64,000 bases of DNA from Gluconobacter thailandicus F149-1 = NBRC 100600 (lineage in GTDB: Bacteria; Pseudomonadota; Alphaproteobacteria; Acetobacterales; Acetobacteraceae): the NCBI RefSeq assembly GCF_000964465.1, contig NZ_BANH01000017.1, positions 62,001 to 126,000 on the forward strand, read 5' to 3'. The notes under the pieces are model-generated. The model did no database searches and was not told where the DNA came from. It saw only the letters and a program-made list of their open reading frames with translations. Of this stretch, positions 1 through 8,329 are shown in pieces; position 1 is the first letter of the stretch; the number at the start of each line of letters is the position of its first letter. A program made the translations under genes and the position numbers.

Positions 1-142
1 GGTTTTAAGAAACAGAACGAATTCCGTTCAAAAATGCACTCTGTTGCATTAGCAGGCAGGCTGTTGCTCCACAAACGGAAGAGATACCTGTGTTTTCCAT
101 ATTCAGGGACTGCTCCTTCGATTTTTCTCTTCGTGAAACACA

Positions 143-419
143 ATGACCGAATGGGTCAAATCCCAGTCATGCTGGTCGCTCCTTTCAATAAGGATTCAGC
201 GACGGACAGGGCGCAGGGATTCGGAGGATTTGCTTCAGTCTGCATTTCTCAAGCTGCTGGAGCTCAAACCGTCCAATATCCGGAATGTGGAGGCCTATCT
301 TGTCAGAACGGCTCAGAATACGGCCTATGATACAGGCCGCCGAGAGCGGAATGGCCCGCTGTCTTTCATTGAAGACGAGGATATAAAAGAATTTCCCTGT
401 AGCGACAGCGCAAAGCTCC
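143..419 (+). pseudogene. ECF (FecI-like) sigma factor fragment, 3' truncated
   Basis: The frame starting at 143 reads a sigma region 2 of the FecI/ECF type (RRDSEDLLQSAFLKLLEL, then NVEAYLVRTAQNTAYDTGRR). The similarity stops near residue 92, and region 4, needed for -35 recognition, is missing. At about 420 the sequence switches to a TonB-receptor reading in another frame. The stop at 449-451 only ends the nonsense tail. The 142 bases upstream hold no recognisable gene. It is probably a non-functional remnant of a FecI-FecR-receptor locus; the exact junction is known only to about 10 bases. Confidence 0.6.
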
Positions 420-1240
420 AATCCGATCAATGCCTCAATTTTAGCGTCTAACGGGTTTCTTCCGCAGGTTGGTTTTCTGTATCGTTTCAACAAGCATCAT
501 GACGTTTTCGCTGATTTTTCGAGGAATATGTCGGCCTTTACGGCATCTGCTTCAACCGGTCCGTTTTCGACAACGCAGGCAGGCTTTGCCTATATTCATA
601 ACAAGCTGAAACCGGAAACAACCAATACCGAAGAGATTGGCTATCGGTTTCATAATGATAGCGTACAGGCTTCTCTGACGGGGTATTACGTTGATTTTGA
701 AAACAGGCTTCTTGCGTCATCCCTGAGTTCGGTAATTGTTGGAAATCAGAACGTTCTGGAAAATGTCGGAAGTGTAACGTCTCGTGGTGTCGAAGCTGCA
801 GCGACCTGGCGCTTTTTCCGGAACTGGTCTCTTTACGGTGCGTGGTCCTATAACGATGCGCATTACAACGATAATATCGACAATTCAGAGGGATCCATTT
901 TGCACATTTCCGGAAAACAGGTTGTCGCGGCACTGCGTAATATCGGAAATTTCAAACTGGCTTATGATGACGGGACGATCTGGGGCCAGTTTGGTGGTCA
1001 GTATATGAGCCGCCGTTTTTACACTGACCTGAATGACTCTCCGCTTCCGGGACGTGTTCTGTTCAATCAGTCCGCTGGAGATCGCTTTCATCGCCCGGGG
1101 GGTTCTCAAAGGACTGGAAGCTCAGGTCAACGTCGTGAACCTGTTCGACAAGGGATATATTTCAAGCATCGGAACCACTGGTTTCGAGAACAGTGACCCG
1201 AGTGGAACCTATCAAACCCTCCAGACGGGTGCGCCGCGCC
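420..1240 (+). pseudogene. TonB-dependent receptor C-terminal fragment with frameshift
   Basis: The frame in phase with 450 reads NGFLPQVGFLYRFNKHHDVF without a start codon, then beta-barrel text such as KPETTNTEEIGYRF and NVGSVTSRGVEAAATWRF. This is the last third of a TonB-dependent outer-membrane receptor; plug domain and signal peptide are absent. At the G run 1097-1102 the reading jumps to the frame in phase with 1033, where VLKGLEAQVNVVNLFDKGYI continues the barrel. The usual last strand after GAPRQ is missing because the sequence switches to a phosphoesterase at about 1241. The frameshift could be a homopolymer sequencing error, but the truncations at both ends make a dead gene likely. 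Confidence 0.7.
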
Positions 1241-1644
1241 AGGTCAACTGGCTGAAGTCTTATCTTCAGACGGTTCCGGCCGGAGCTCCCATCATTATCT
1301 CCACGCATATTCCCATGGTGACAGCGTTTTATACCTACGCTGATGAAAGCCCGTCACTTTTCAAACATCAGGCTCTGAGCACTGTTAATACGCGCGAAAT
1401 TCTGGCTCTGCTGACAGGGCATAATGTAATTGCCGTTTTCCAGGGCCACACTCATGTTCTTGAGCAGGTTGAACATAACGGTATTCAGTTCATTACAGGT
1501 GGCGCTGTCAGCGGAAACTGGTGGCATGGATTACATCTCGGCACGCCAGAGGGCTACATGATCGTCCATGTAGAAAATAATACCGTTCGGACTGAATACA
1601 AAACCTACGGGTTTCACACAGTCAGTCCGGAAAATACCTACTGA
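1241..1644 (+). pseudogene. Metallophosphoesterase C-terminal fragment
   Basis: Fused in frame to the receptor remnant is about 134 residues of a calcineurin-like metallophosphoesterase. It keeps the metal-binding segments IIISTHIPM and FQGHTHVLEQ (GHTH motif) and the C-terminal EGYMIVHVENN region. The N-terminal motifs (DxH, GDxxD, GNH[D/E]) are missing, so the two-metal site cannot form. It has no start codon of its own. It is the third piece of the gene-fragment scar at the left end of the window. Confidence 0.65.
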
Positions 1645-1659
1645 GACACATGCGAGTTT

Positions 1660-1685
1660 GGACAGACCTTCAACAAGGTCTGTCC
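1660..1685. terminator. Hairpin between convergent genes
   Basis: GGACAGACCTT (1660-1670) pairs perfectly with AAGGTCTGTCC (1675-1685) around a 4-base loop. It lies between the phosphoesterase remnant (plus) and the ybaK-like gene (minus). Neither side has a clear T run, so termination is inferred from position and stem strength. Confidence 0.45.
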
Positions 1686-1692
1686 AGAATTA

Positions 1693-2178
1693 TCAGTCTA
1701 ATGGCCGTACCAGATCAGCGACCATGCCATTTGTGGCCAGCAAAGCATCCTGGGGGGCAAGCTCAAGAAGCAGCCCTCGGTCTCCACCATTAATGACAAC
1801 CGGTGGTCCATCCATGCCGCTTTGCTCAAATGCCGTTGGCACCGTGCTGCGCTGACCGAACGGGCTGACCCCGCCGATTTTGTAACCTGTCCTCTGTTCT
1901 GCATCTGGACGAGACAGCATCTTGGCTTTTCGTCCCCCGAAAGCTGCTGCCACCCGTACAAAGTCCAGTTCCCGGTCTGCAGGGAGGACAACGCAGGCAG
2001 GGCGTCCGTCTATCTGCACCATCAGGGTTTTCAGAACATGATCGGGGGCGAGCCCCAGAGCGGCGGCTGCGGCAACGCCGAGTTTTCCGGCTGACGGATC
2101 GTACTCGTACATGCGACGTTGGTAGGAGATCCCCAGAGCATCCAGTGTCAGTGTTGCCGAAGTGTCCTGTTCACTCAT
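1693..2178 (-). CDS. ybaK: YbaK/EbsC-family Cys-tRNA(Pro)/Cys-tRNA(Cys) deacylase
   Basis: A 161-residue single-domain protein of the YbaK/ProX editing family. These act in trans in the cytoplasm to hydrolyse tRNA mischarged by prolyl-tRNA synthetase. Family features are the N-terminal LDALGISYQRRMYEYDP strand, the substrate-lysine segment VLKTLMVQIDGRPACVVLPADRELD, and GYKIGGVSPFGQRSTVPTAF. The ATG at 2178 gives the usual family length; the open frame continues to 2247 but adds residues atypical of the family. It is divergent from the transglycosylase gene. The family call is secure, the exact tRNA substrate is inferred. Confidence 0.85.
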   Translation of the reverse strand: MSEQDTSATLTLDALGISYQRRMYEYDPSAGKLGVAAAAALGLAPDHVLKTLMVQIDGRPACVVLPADRELDFVRVAAAFGGRKAKMLSRPDAEQRTGYKIGGVSPFGQRSTVPTAFEQSGMDGPPVVINGGDRGLLLELAPQDALLATNGMVADLVRPLD

Positions 2179-2267
2179 TCCAGAAGGTCTCATTCTTTGA
2201 CATCTCCCTTCAGGATGGCACCTCGGATGAGGGGATGCTAGGGTCATGGCTCCTGCAAGAGAGAGAA

Positions 2268-2693
2268 ATGGATTTCATGGCTGCTGCTTTTCTGGCCTGC
2301 ATGCTGGCATCCGCCATGCATTATCGCCTTCCACCCCGTGTCCTGCCGGCTATTCAGCGGGTTGAAGGGGGCGTGATGGGAAAGGTCAGCCAGAATACGG
2401 ATGGATCTGTTGATATTGGTCTCATGCAGATCAATTCGCGATGGATCATGCCGATTGCATCCATGACCCATCAGACACCGGCCCAGGTTGCGACCAGACT
2501 TGCGCTGGAACCCTGCTTTAACGTGGCCGCCGCCGCCATGATCCTGCGTACGGCGCTCGATAACGAGCATGGTAATCTGCTGCGTGCAATCGGGGATTAC
2601 CATTCCCGAACGCTTCCTCTGAACATGGCTTATCAGCGCAAGGTTATCGCGGCAGCCACCGAACTTTACATCCGACAACCTTCCCGAGGATAG
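2268..2693 (+). CDS. Lytic transglycosylase, SLT domain
   Basis: A 141-residue protein with a hydrophobic N terminus (FMAAAFLACMLASAM) and a goose-lysozyme/SLT fold: AIQRVEGGVMG supplies the likely catalytic glutamate, and DIGLMQINSRW is the hallmark motif. It would cleave peptidoglycan glycan strands in the periplasm. Its size and form resemble the small transglycosylases (VirB1 type) of secretion systems, but no such system is nearby. I chose the ATG at 2268 for the purine-rich AAGAGAGAG just upstream; in-frame starts at 2145 and 2235 are less likely. It ends 57 bases before the zinc transporter operon. Confidence 0.75.
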   Translation: MDFMAAAFLACMLASAMHYRLPPRVLPAIQRVEGGVMGKVSQNTDGSVDIGLMQINSRWIMPIASMTHQTPAQVATRLALEPCFNVAAAAMILRTALDNEHGNLLRAIGDYHSRTLPLNMAYQRKVIAAATELYIRQPSRG

Positions 2694-2703
2694 CCAGAAG
2701 GAA

Positions 2704-2722
2704 GATGTTATCTTATAACGTC
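2704..2722. promoter_or_regulatory. Candidate Zur box of the znu operon
   Basis: GATGTTAT-CTT-ATAACGTC is an inverted repeat with one mismatch, 28 bases before the znuA start. Its TGTTATnnTATAAC core matches the zinc-uptake regulator sites known for alphaproteobacterial znu genes, so zinc-dependent repression is likely. No zur gene is in the window. Confidence 0.6.
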
Positions 2723-2750
2723 CATCCTTCTTACGCCGCCGGGGAAACTC

Positions 2751-3605
2751 ATGCATCGTTTCCGAACCCTGTGTCTGGTCGGTTCGCTGCTGACTGCACC
2801 TGTCGCTTCTGCCGCACCAATGCCTGTTGTCTGTGTTGAGTCTGTCTGGTGTAATATTGCTGCCCAGATTGGTGGGCCTGAAGTTACCACTCAGGCTCTG
2901 ATTTCAACGCCCGGCATTGACCCTCACGAACTGACGCCGACCCCTTCGATGGCACGCCAGACAGCGCGTGCAGCGTTGGTCATTCTCAATGGCGCGACAT
3001 ACGACAACTGGGCGTTACCCTTCGTATCGGCTTCTGCTCCCCGTATCATTGCAGCGCAGGAAGCCGGGTGGAAAGTGGGTGATAATCCTCATCTGTTTCT
3101 CAATCCTGCTGCCGTTCGCAAGGTTGCGACGGCAATGGCGCGTGTTTTCGTCAGGCAAGGACTGGATCACGAAGCCGTTCAGCAGCGTCTGGATGCTTTC
3201 CTGGCTCAGATTGAAAGTCTGGAATCTTGGAGTGAGAAGCTTCGCAAAACCTACGATGGAACGATCATCGCAGCGATGGAGCCGGTTGGGGGTGATCTGA
3301 TCCAGCATATGGGTCTGCATATTGTGGATGCAGGTTTTGCCCTGGCCGTGATGCATCATGCGGAGCCTTCTCCCCGGGATGTTGCGGTGCTTGAAACTGC
3401 GCTGGACGAGAAGACCGTCAAACTGCTGATTGTAAATCCCGCCGTGAGATCACCCCAGATTGACCGGATGGTGGACAAGGCCCGGAGCAGTGCTCTGCCG
3501 CTCGTCATGCTCGGGGAAACGCTGCCACCAGGGCTGTCGTGGCAGGAGTGGGTATCTTCAATTATCGAGTCCGTTCAGAAGGCCCTTGATGGCGCATCCA
3601 GATAA
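2751..3605 (+). CDS. znuA: Zinc ABC transporter substrate-binding protein
   Basis: A 284-residue periplasmic metal-binding lipocalin-like cluster A-I protein (ZnuA/TroA family). A Sec signal peptide ends near ASAAPMP. Likely metal ligands are the histidines in GIDPHELTP and NPHLFLNP and later acidic or histidine residues around EPVGGDLIQHMGLHI and HHAEPSP. The long His-rich loop of many ZnuA proteins is absent. It is the first gene of a three-gene operon; its end overlaps the ATPase gene by 17 bases, which suggests translational coupling. Zinc rather than manganese is inferred from the upstream Zur-like palindrome. Confidence 0.85.
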   Translation: MHRFRTLCLVGSLLTAPVASAAPMPVVCVESVWCNIAAQIGGPEVTTQALISTPGIDPHELTPTPSMARQTARAALVILNGATYDNWALPFVSASAPRIIAAQEAGWKVGDNPHLFLNPAAVRKVATAMARVFVRQGLDHEAVQQRLDAFLAQIESLESWSEKLRKTYDGTIIAAMEPVGGDLIQHMGLHIVDAGFALAVMHHAEPSPRDVAVLETALDEKTVKLLIVNPAVRSPQIDRMVDKARSSALPLVMLGETLPPGLSWQEWVSSIIESVQKALDGASR

Positions 3606-4248
3606 CCTTTCCCTTGACCAGGTCACACTCTGCGCAGGCACCAAGACCATTCTGGATAACGTCACTCTGACAGTTCCCATGGCGGGGGTGACACTTTTGG
3701 CTGGTCGGAATGGTTCCGGAAAATCGACTTTTCTTAAAGCCTGTCTTGGCCTTGTTCGTCTCCAGAGTGGTGTTCTTCGTCTCAAGGGACAGCCACCGGA
3801 AATCGCCTGCAGGCAGATCGGCTATATGCCGCAGGGCCTGAGTGATACGGCTTTAATGATTCCGGCAATCAGTCACGTCATGGCCGCGATGAAAGGTGCG
3901 CGCTGGGGAATACCTCTCCCGTCTCGTGCCCGGCGAGAGAATGCCGAACGTCTGCTGGCTCTCACGGGCGCGTCGTCTTTTGCCCGACGGCCTCTTGGAC
4001 TTCTGTCTGGGGGAGAACGTCAGCGGGTCTGTCTTGCGCAGGCCCTGACAGACAGCCCGCAGACATTACTTCTGGATGAACCGCTGGCGGCCTTGGACCA
4101 TGAAGCACAGCATCAGATTGTCTCTTTGCTGGATACTCTGACACGGGACCTTGGAATTTCCATCCTTATGACCTCTCACGAGACAGAGGCCCTGGATGGG
4201 AAGGTGTCGCGTATTCTGAAGCTGAAGAATGGCGGTCTGCATGTTTGA
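3589..4248 (+). CDS. znuC: Zinc ABC transporter ATP-binding protein
   Basis: A 219-residue ABC ATPase. Walker A is GRNGSGKST, the signature is LSGGERQR, Walker B is TLLLDEPLAALD, followed by the switch histidine in MTSHE. It powers zinc import with the flanking binding protein and permease. The ATG at 3589 lies inside the end of znuA and the frame starts MAHPDNLSLDQVTL, as expected for this family. The 3' end overlaps the permease start. Confidence 0.85.
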   Translation: MAHPDNLSLDQVTLCAGTKTILDNVTLTVPMAGVTLLAGRNGSGKSTFLKACLGLVRLQSGVLRLKGQPPEIACRQIGYMPQGLSDTALMIPAISHVMAAMKGARWGIPLPSRARRENAERLLALTGASSFARRPLGLLSGGERQRVCLAQALTDSPQTLLLDEPLAALDHEAQHQIVSLLDTLTRDLGISILMTSHETEALDGKVSRILKLKNGGLHV

Positions 4249-5035
4249 ATTCGAATTCATGCGACATGCATTTCTGGGATGCACAATCGTTTCTGTTCTG
4301 GCCGGCACGGTGGGATGGTTCCTGATCCTGCGGCGTCAGGCTTTCGCAGCCCATGCTCTGTCTCATATCGGCTTCAGTGGGGCCGCAGGAGCGGTCTGGC
4401 TGGGAGTTTCTCCTCTTTATGGCATGATCGCCTTTAGTCTTCTGGGGGGGCTGGCGATGGGCAATGAAACAAAGGGGGCAGGGACTCTTTCATCGCAACG
4501 AGACAGCATGATTGGTCTTGTTCTTGCTGCCAGCCTTGGCCTGGGAACATGGTTCCTGCACGAAGCGAATGGAGCCTCCAGCATGGCGACAACGCTTCTG
4601 TTTGGAGACGTTCTGGGAATTGATACGCCAACACTCCTCGCACTGGGGGCTGTGACAGTGCTCTGTATGGCAGGGCTGGCTTTTCTGGGGCGACCGCTTT
4701 TGTTTGCAAGTCTGATGCCGGATGTGGCGCAGGCGCGTGGAGTCCCTGTTCGTCTCACGTCGCTTGGATTTATGGCGATAGCAGCTTTGGCGTGCTCTGC
4801 CTGTGCAGAAGTTTCTGGCGCGCTTCTGGCTTTCAGCCTCATGATCGGCCCGGCGGCAACTGCTCTCCGGTTAGGTCTGAGACCCATTGCGGGGCTGAGC
4901 GTGGCTGTGTCTCTGGCCCTGTTTCTGTCCTGGGGAGGACTCGCCCTGTCCTGGGTGACAGACGTGCCCGTACCATTCTGGATCGGGCTTGGAGCCGCCG
5001 CCTGCTACGGAATTGCCTGTATGGTCAGGCGTTAA
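4241..5035 (+). CDS. znuB: Zinc ABC transporter permease
   Basis: A 264-residue inner-membrane protein of the ZnuB/TroC family with about eight hydrophobic segments. The N-terminal FMRHAFLGCTIVSVLAG and RRQAFAAHALSHIGFSGAA segments are typical of the family. The ATG at 4241 (MFEFEFMRHAF) overlaps znuC by 8 bases; an ATG at 4229 is in frame but would lengthen the overlap. The gene ends 4 bases into the 3' end of a small convergent gene on the other strand. Confidence 0.85.
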   Translation: MFEFEFMRHAFLGCTIVSVLAGTVGWFLILRRQAFAAHALSHIGFSGAAGAVWLGVSPLYGMIAFSLLGGLAMGNETKGAGTLSSQRDSMIGLVLAASLGLGTWFLHEANGASSMATTLLFGDVLGIDTPTLLALGAVTVLCMAGLAFLGRPLLFASLMPDVAQARGVPVRLTSLGFMAIAALACSACAEVSGALLAFSLMIGPAATALRLGLRPIAGLSVAVSLALFLSWGGLALSWVTDVPVPFWIGLGAAACYGIACMVRR

Positions 5036-5166
5036 TTGCCTGTCATCGTCACCAGACGAAGGTGAACCAGCCCGATAAAGGCAATCAGGCAGATATGAAG
5101 GATAATCAGAGCCTTGCCCGTAATGACGGGCACATCGCGGGTCGTATCCGGAACTTCAGTCGACAT
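5032..5166 (-). CDS. Small single-span membrane protein, 44 residues
   Basis: A short frame with a strong start: GGAGG sits 7 bases before the ATG at 5166. The product has a polar N terminus of about 16 residues, one hydrophobic span of about 20 (starting ALIILHICLIAFIGL) and a short basic C terminus (HLRLV). It shares 4 bases with the convergent znuB stop. It fills most of the gap between znuB and the sugar porter and is divergent from the latter. No family was recognised; coding status rests on the Shine-Dalgarno and the clean membrane segment. Confidence 0.6.
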   Translation of the reverse strand: MSTEVPDTTRDVPVITGKALIILHICLIAFIGLVHLRLVTMTGN

Positions 5167-5299
5167 TGTGAGCCTCCATAGGTTCTCTGTTTATATCCAG
5201 TTTCAAACCACCTCGCCAGACTGAGCGAAAAATGGAGTTTTTATAAAAAAACAGAAGTGGCGCGAAAAACCTGACAAATTGCGATATGTTAATACCGCT

Positions 5300-6787
5300 A
5301 TGCCAAATGATACGAAAACAGCTCGACCTGTTCGTGAACAGATAGACCTCTCCGAAATCGAAGTTTCGCCGCATGCGAAACTGATTCTGATGCTGGCCGC
5401 CATGGTCGCCGCAATTTGTGGCGGTCTGTACGGTTATGACACAGGAATCATTTCGGGAACACTTCCTCTTATTGGTGATGATTTCCATCTGAACTCCACC
5501 ATGAAGGAAAGCGTTGCCTCCGCTATCCTTCTGGGCGCAGTGTTCGGTGCTTTCGGGGCAGGCTCTCTTTCTGAGAAATTCGGTCGCCGGACAACAACCT
5601 GCATTGTCAGTGGTGTGTTTGTTCTTGGTGCAACGGCCTGTGCATTTTCTCCAGGCGTCTGGAGCCTGATTGCTGCCCGTTTCGTGCTTGGGCTTGCCGT
5701 AGGTGGATCTACGCAGGTGGTTCCGATGTATATTTCGGAACTGGCGCCCCAGGAGCGGCGTGGCAGCCTTGTGACAATGTTCAATGTGGCTATCGGTCTG
5801 GGAATTCTGATCGCCAACATCATTGGCCTGACAGAACGGACGAACTGGGGATGGCGCCCGATGGTCGGTATTGCCGCCATTCCTGCTGCCATCGTGTTCG
5901 TATCCATGTTTTTCATGCCAAAGAGCCCGCGTTGGTCTGCTGAGAACGAGGGCATGAAGAACGCCATTCTCCATCTCAGTCGTATTCGAACAACCAAGCG
6001 CGCAGTCCGCAAGGAAGTGGAAGCGATCCGCGAGAACGCAACGGACATCGATCCGAAGAACCGCGGCTGGCGCGGTCTCTTTCAGCCTTGGGTGCGTCCG
6101 GCGCTTGTGGCTGCTCTTGGCGTCGCATTCTTCACCCAGTGCGGCGGCCTGGAGATGATGATCTACTATGCGCCGACATTCCTGAGTGATGCCGGGTTTG
6201 GTGCATCTTCCGCCCTGTGGGCTTCGCTGGGCGTGGCGATCGTTTATTGCATCATGACCTTTCTGGGCTGCCTGTTCGTGGACCGGATCGGCCGTCGTCG
6301 TCTTATGCTGATCATGGGGCCGGGCGCTGTGCTGTCTCTGATTGGTCTGGGCGTCATGTTCATGAGCCATCCGGTGCCAGGAAGCATGGGCTCATATCTG
6401 ATCGTGGCCTTTCTGCTGCTGTTCATGATGTTCAACTCTGGTGGCATTCAGGTCTGCGGCTGGCTTCTGGGTGCGGAAATGTTCCCGCTCTCCATGCGTG
6501 GACAGGCAACATCCCTGCATGCAGCGACGCTATGGGGAGCAGACCTGCTCGTCACCAGTACGGCGCTGACAATGGCTGAGGGAATTGGCCTGACATGGAC
6601 GATGTGGTTCTACGCCTTCGTTAATTTGGTCTCTGTCATTTTCATATTCTTCTTTGTGCCGGAAACGTCCGGGGCCTCTCTTGAAGACATTGAAGAGGCA
6701 CTGCTGGAGAACCGTTTCCGTCCGACGCGGGACAGCAAGCGCATTGTCCCGGAAGAGGATGAAGAGGACGTTCGTTCGGCAGCATGA
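5300..6787 (+). CDS. MFS sugar porter (sugar-proton symporter)
   Basis: A 495-residue member of the major facilitator sugar-porter family with 12 predicted spans. Signatures are GYDTGIISGTLP in the first span, KFGRRTT in loop 2-3, the APQERRGSLV segment, DRIGRRRLM in the second half and PETSGASLEDIE at the C terminus. It probably imports a hexose or pentose with a proton; the substrate cannot be read from sequence. I prefer the ATG at 5300 over the TTG at 5279. The stop codon is followed after 2 bases by a hairpin covering the Shine-Dalgarno of the next gene. Confidence 0.85.
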   Translation: MPNDTKTARPVREQIDLSEIEVSPHAKLILMLAAMVAAICGGLYGYDTGIISGTLPLIGDDFHLNSTMKESVASAILLGAVFGAFGAGSLSEKFGRRTTTCIVSGVFVLGATACAFSPGVWSLIAARFVLGLAVGGSTQVVPMYISELAPQERRGSLVTMFNVAIGLGILIANIIGLTERTNWGWRPMVGIAAIPAAIVFVSMFFMPKSPRWSAENEGMKNAILHLSRIRTTKRAVRKEVEAIRENATDIDPKNRGWRGLFQPWVRPALVAALGVAFFTQCGGLEMMIYYAPTFLSDAGFGASSALWASLGVAIVYCIMTFLGCLFVDRIGRRRLMLIMGPGAVLSLIGLGVMFMSHPVPGSMGSYLIVAFLLLFMMFNSGGIQVCGWLLGAEMFPLSMRGQATSLHAATLWGADLLVTSTALTMAEGIGLTWTMWFYAFVNLVSVIFIFFFVPETSGASLEDIEEALLENRFRPTRDSKRIVPEEDEEDVRSAA

Positions 6788-6789
6788 TA

Positions 6790-6817
6790 CGTTTCCTCCT
6801 TTCTTGAGGAGGAAACG
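6790..6817 (+). promoter_or_regulatory. Hairpin sequestering the HIT-gene Shine-Dalgarno
   Basis: CGTTTCCTCCT (6790-6800) pairs perfectly with AGGAGGAAACG (6807-6817) around TTCTTG. The right arm contains AGGAGG, the Shine-Dalgarno of the gene starting at 6820. The left arm begins 3 bases after the porter's stop codon, so a ribosome finishing the porter would open the stem. There is no T run, so it does not look like an intrinsic terminator. Confidence 0.7.
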
Positions 6818-6819
6818 AT

Positions 6820-7260
6820 ATGGACGTTATCGCAAAACGGGTTATTGCTGCACGAAGCGGCAATAACCCGTTTGTCATTGGCCGCATGAAATCTGGCTGG
6901 CTTGTGCTTGGGGAGACCCAGCCGCTTCCAGGCTATTGCCAGCTTCTTGCAGATCCGATTGTTTCTTCCCTAAATGATCTGCAGGGAGAGGCGAGGGCCC
7001 AGTACCTTCTGGATATGGCCTCTATCGGGGACGCCCTTCTGGCCGTGACCGGGGCATCTCGCATCAATTACGAGACCTGGTGCAATCTTGCGCCGTCGCT
7101 CCACACTCATATCGTGCCTCGTTATGCGAGCGAGGTTGAAGACAAACGCACCAAGGCTGCCAGCATCGCATACGATTATGCTGCTGCCAGACCTTTCGAC
7201 CCGGAGCAGGACAAGACCTTCATGGAGGCAATGAAGCGGGAGTTGCGCCTAGGCTCTTAG
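6820..7260 (+). CDS. HIT-family protein
   Basis: A 146-residue protein with the layout of HIT-family nucleotide hydrolases or transferases: NPFVIGRMKSGWLVLGETQPLPGY near the N terminus and NLAPSLHTHIVPRY near residue 95. The usual HxHxHxx triad is reduced to HTHIVP, so the third histidine is missing and the activity is uncertain. The ATG at 6820 follows AGGAGG by 7 bases, but that site is inside a perfect hairpin, so expression is probably coupled to the sugar porter upstream. It ends convergently against the glycosyltransferase, overlapping it by 4 bases. Confidence 0.7.
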   Translation: MDVIAKRVIAARSGNNPFVIGRMKSGWLVLGETQPLPGYCQLLADPIVSSLNDLQGEARAQYLLDMASIGDALLAVTGASRINYETWCNLAPSLHTHIVPRYASEVEDKRTKAASIAYDYAAARPFDPEQDKTFMEAMKRELRLGS

Positions 7261-8258
7261 TGGCACCGTGTTGCCAACAGATACCAGAGACGAAAAACGG
7301 CAGTTTCAGAGAAGGTCTGTCTCTGAAGTTCCGGTCGTTTCCAGATAAGTTTGAAACGCGCCTTGATCGTGCGAGCCTGCGACAAATCTTCAAGGAGTGC
7401 TCTGGAATCCGGCGTCAGCATATTGGGATAGCTCAGAAGGCGCTGCACATTGGATTCGAAGACAGCCATGAAAGCGCAGGGTCCACGTTTGATGGCGTAG
7501 AAACCGCGTTTAAGTTTGGAGTGTTTCGCGCCGACCGTATTGCAGGAATGCTGCCGATAATAACTCACGCAGCGGTCATCAAAGAAAATTCTGCCGCCGG
7601 CTGCCATGGTCAGCAGATAGGCCCACCAGTCATGCAAGGTGTTGGATGGTGGAACGGTTCCCTGCATCAGATGACATGTGGCCGCATTGATAACGGCTGT
7701 GTGGCCCGTTGCGATATTCTGCGTCAAAGCAGCACCGAAACAGGGCTGTCGATGCAGCCGCTCGGATTTTTTGAAAACGTTCAGGGCGCTATCCGTCAGA
7801 TACTGGCGCGCGCAGTAGAGCGCCGGCACCTGTGGAGGTTGAGCTCGAAGCCAGCCCACGGCCCATTCCAGCTTTTTAGGGTGCCAGACGTCATCCTGGT
7901 CAGCAAAGGCAACAAACGGCGTTTCTGGAATGGACTCCAGCAGATGCAGGTACGATGCCCCAACGCCGTTCGCCCCGGGAAGGGACGTGATTTCAACGCA
8001 TCGTCCGTGGCCCCGGTGGGCGGCAAAGGATAGCATGATGACGCGTGACGCATCGGAGGACCCGTCATCGCGCCAGTAAAGAACCCAGTCTGCGTGAGAC
8101 TGGGCCAGAATGCTGTCGAGCTGTGCGTTTAAGTAAGCTTCGCCATTGTAAAGCGATAGCAGAATGGCAACACGCATTGTTCTGTCGGCACCCTGACTTG
8201 CTCCTCCCCGGATCATCTGCGGGTTCCAGCGGCGGTTGCCGGATTGAGGAGAAGACAT
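7257..8258 (-). CDS. Glycosyltransferase family 2
   Basis: A 333-residue GT-A-fold glycosyltransferase resembling rhamnosyltransferases. MRVAILLSLYNGEAYLNAQLDSIL starts the nucleotide-binding domain near residue 28; DDGSSD and FADQDDVW give the donor- and metal-binding aspartates. It likely adds a sugar to a polysaccharide at the inner face of the membrane. It lies downstream of rfbCD on the same strand, which suggests that the donor is dTDP-rhamnose (inference). AAGGA precedes the ATG at 8258; the homologous part begins only at the internal Met28. Confidence 0.8.
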   Translation of the reverse strand: MSSPQSGNRRWNPQMIRGGASQGADRTMRVAILLSLYNGEAYLNAQLDSILAQSHADWVLYWRDDGSSDASRVIMLSFAAHRGHGRCVEITSLPGANGVGASYLHLLESIPETPFVAFADQDDVWHPKKLEWAVGWLRAQPPQVPALYCARQYLTDSALNVFKKSERLHRQPCFGAALTQNIATGHTAVINAATCHLMQGTVPPSNTLHDWWAYLLTMAAGGRIFFDDRCVSYYRQHSCNTVGAKHSKLKRGFYAIKRGPCAFMAVFESNVQRLLSYPNMLTPDSRALLEDLSQARTIKARFKLIWKRPELQRQTFSETAVFRLWYLLATRCH

Positions 8259-8296
8259 GACATCCTTGAAAACGGACAGAAACAGAAGACGGGAAA

Positions 8297-8323
8297 CAGG
8301 CCATTTCTTACCAGAATGGCCTG
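8297..8323 (-). terminator. Hairpin after rfbD
   Basis: CAGGCCATT (8297-8305) pairs with AATGGCCTG (8315-8323) just after the rfbD stop. On the minus strand it is followed only by TTTCCC, so it is a weak terminator at most, or an intercistronic stem between rfbD and the glycosyltransferase. Confidence 0.4.
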
Positions 8324-8329
8324 CAGAGA

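Noticed and set aside
5156-6370. 404-codon open frame on the minus strand opposite the sugar porter
   Set aside because: It is the antisense shadow of the porter; its product is Arg/His/Gln-rich with no domain, while the plus-strand frame is a complete MFS protein.
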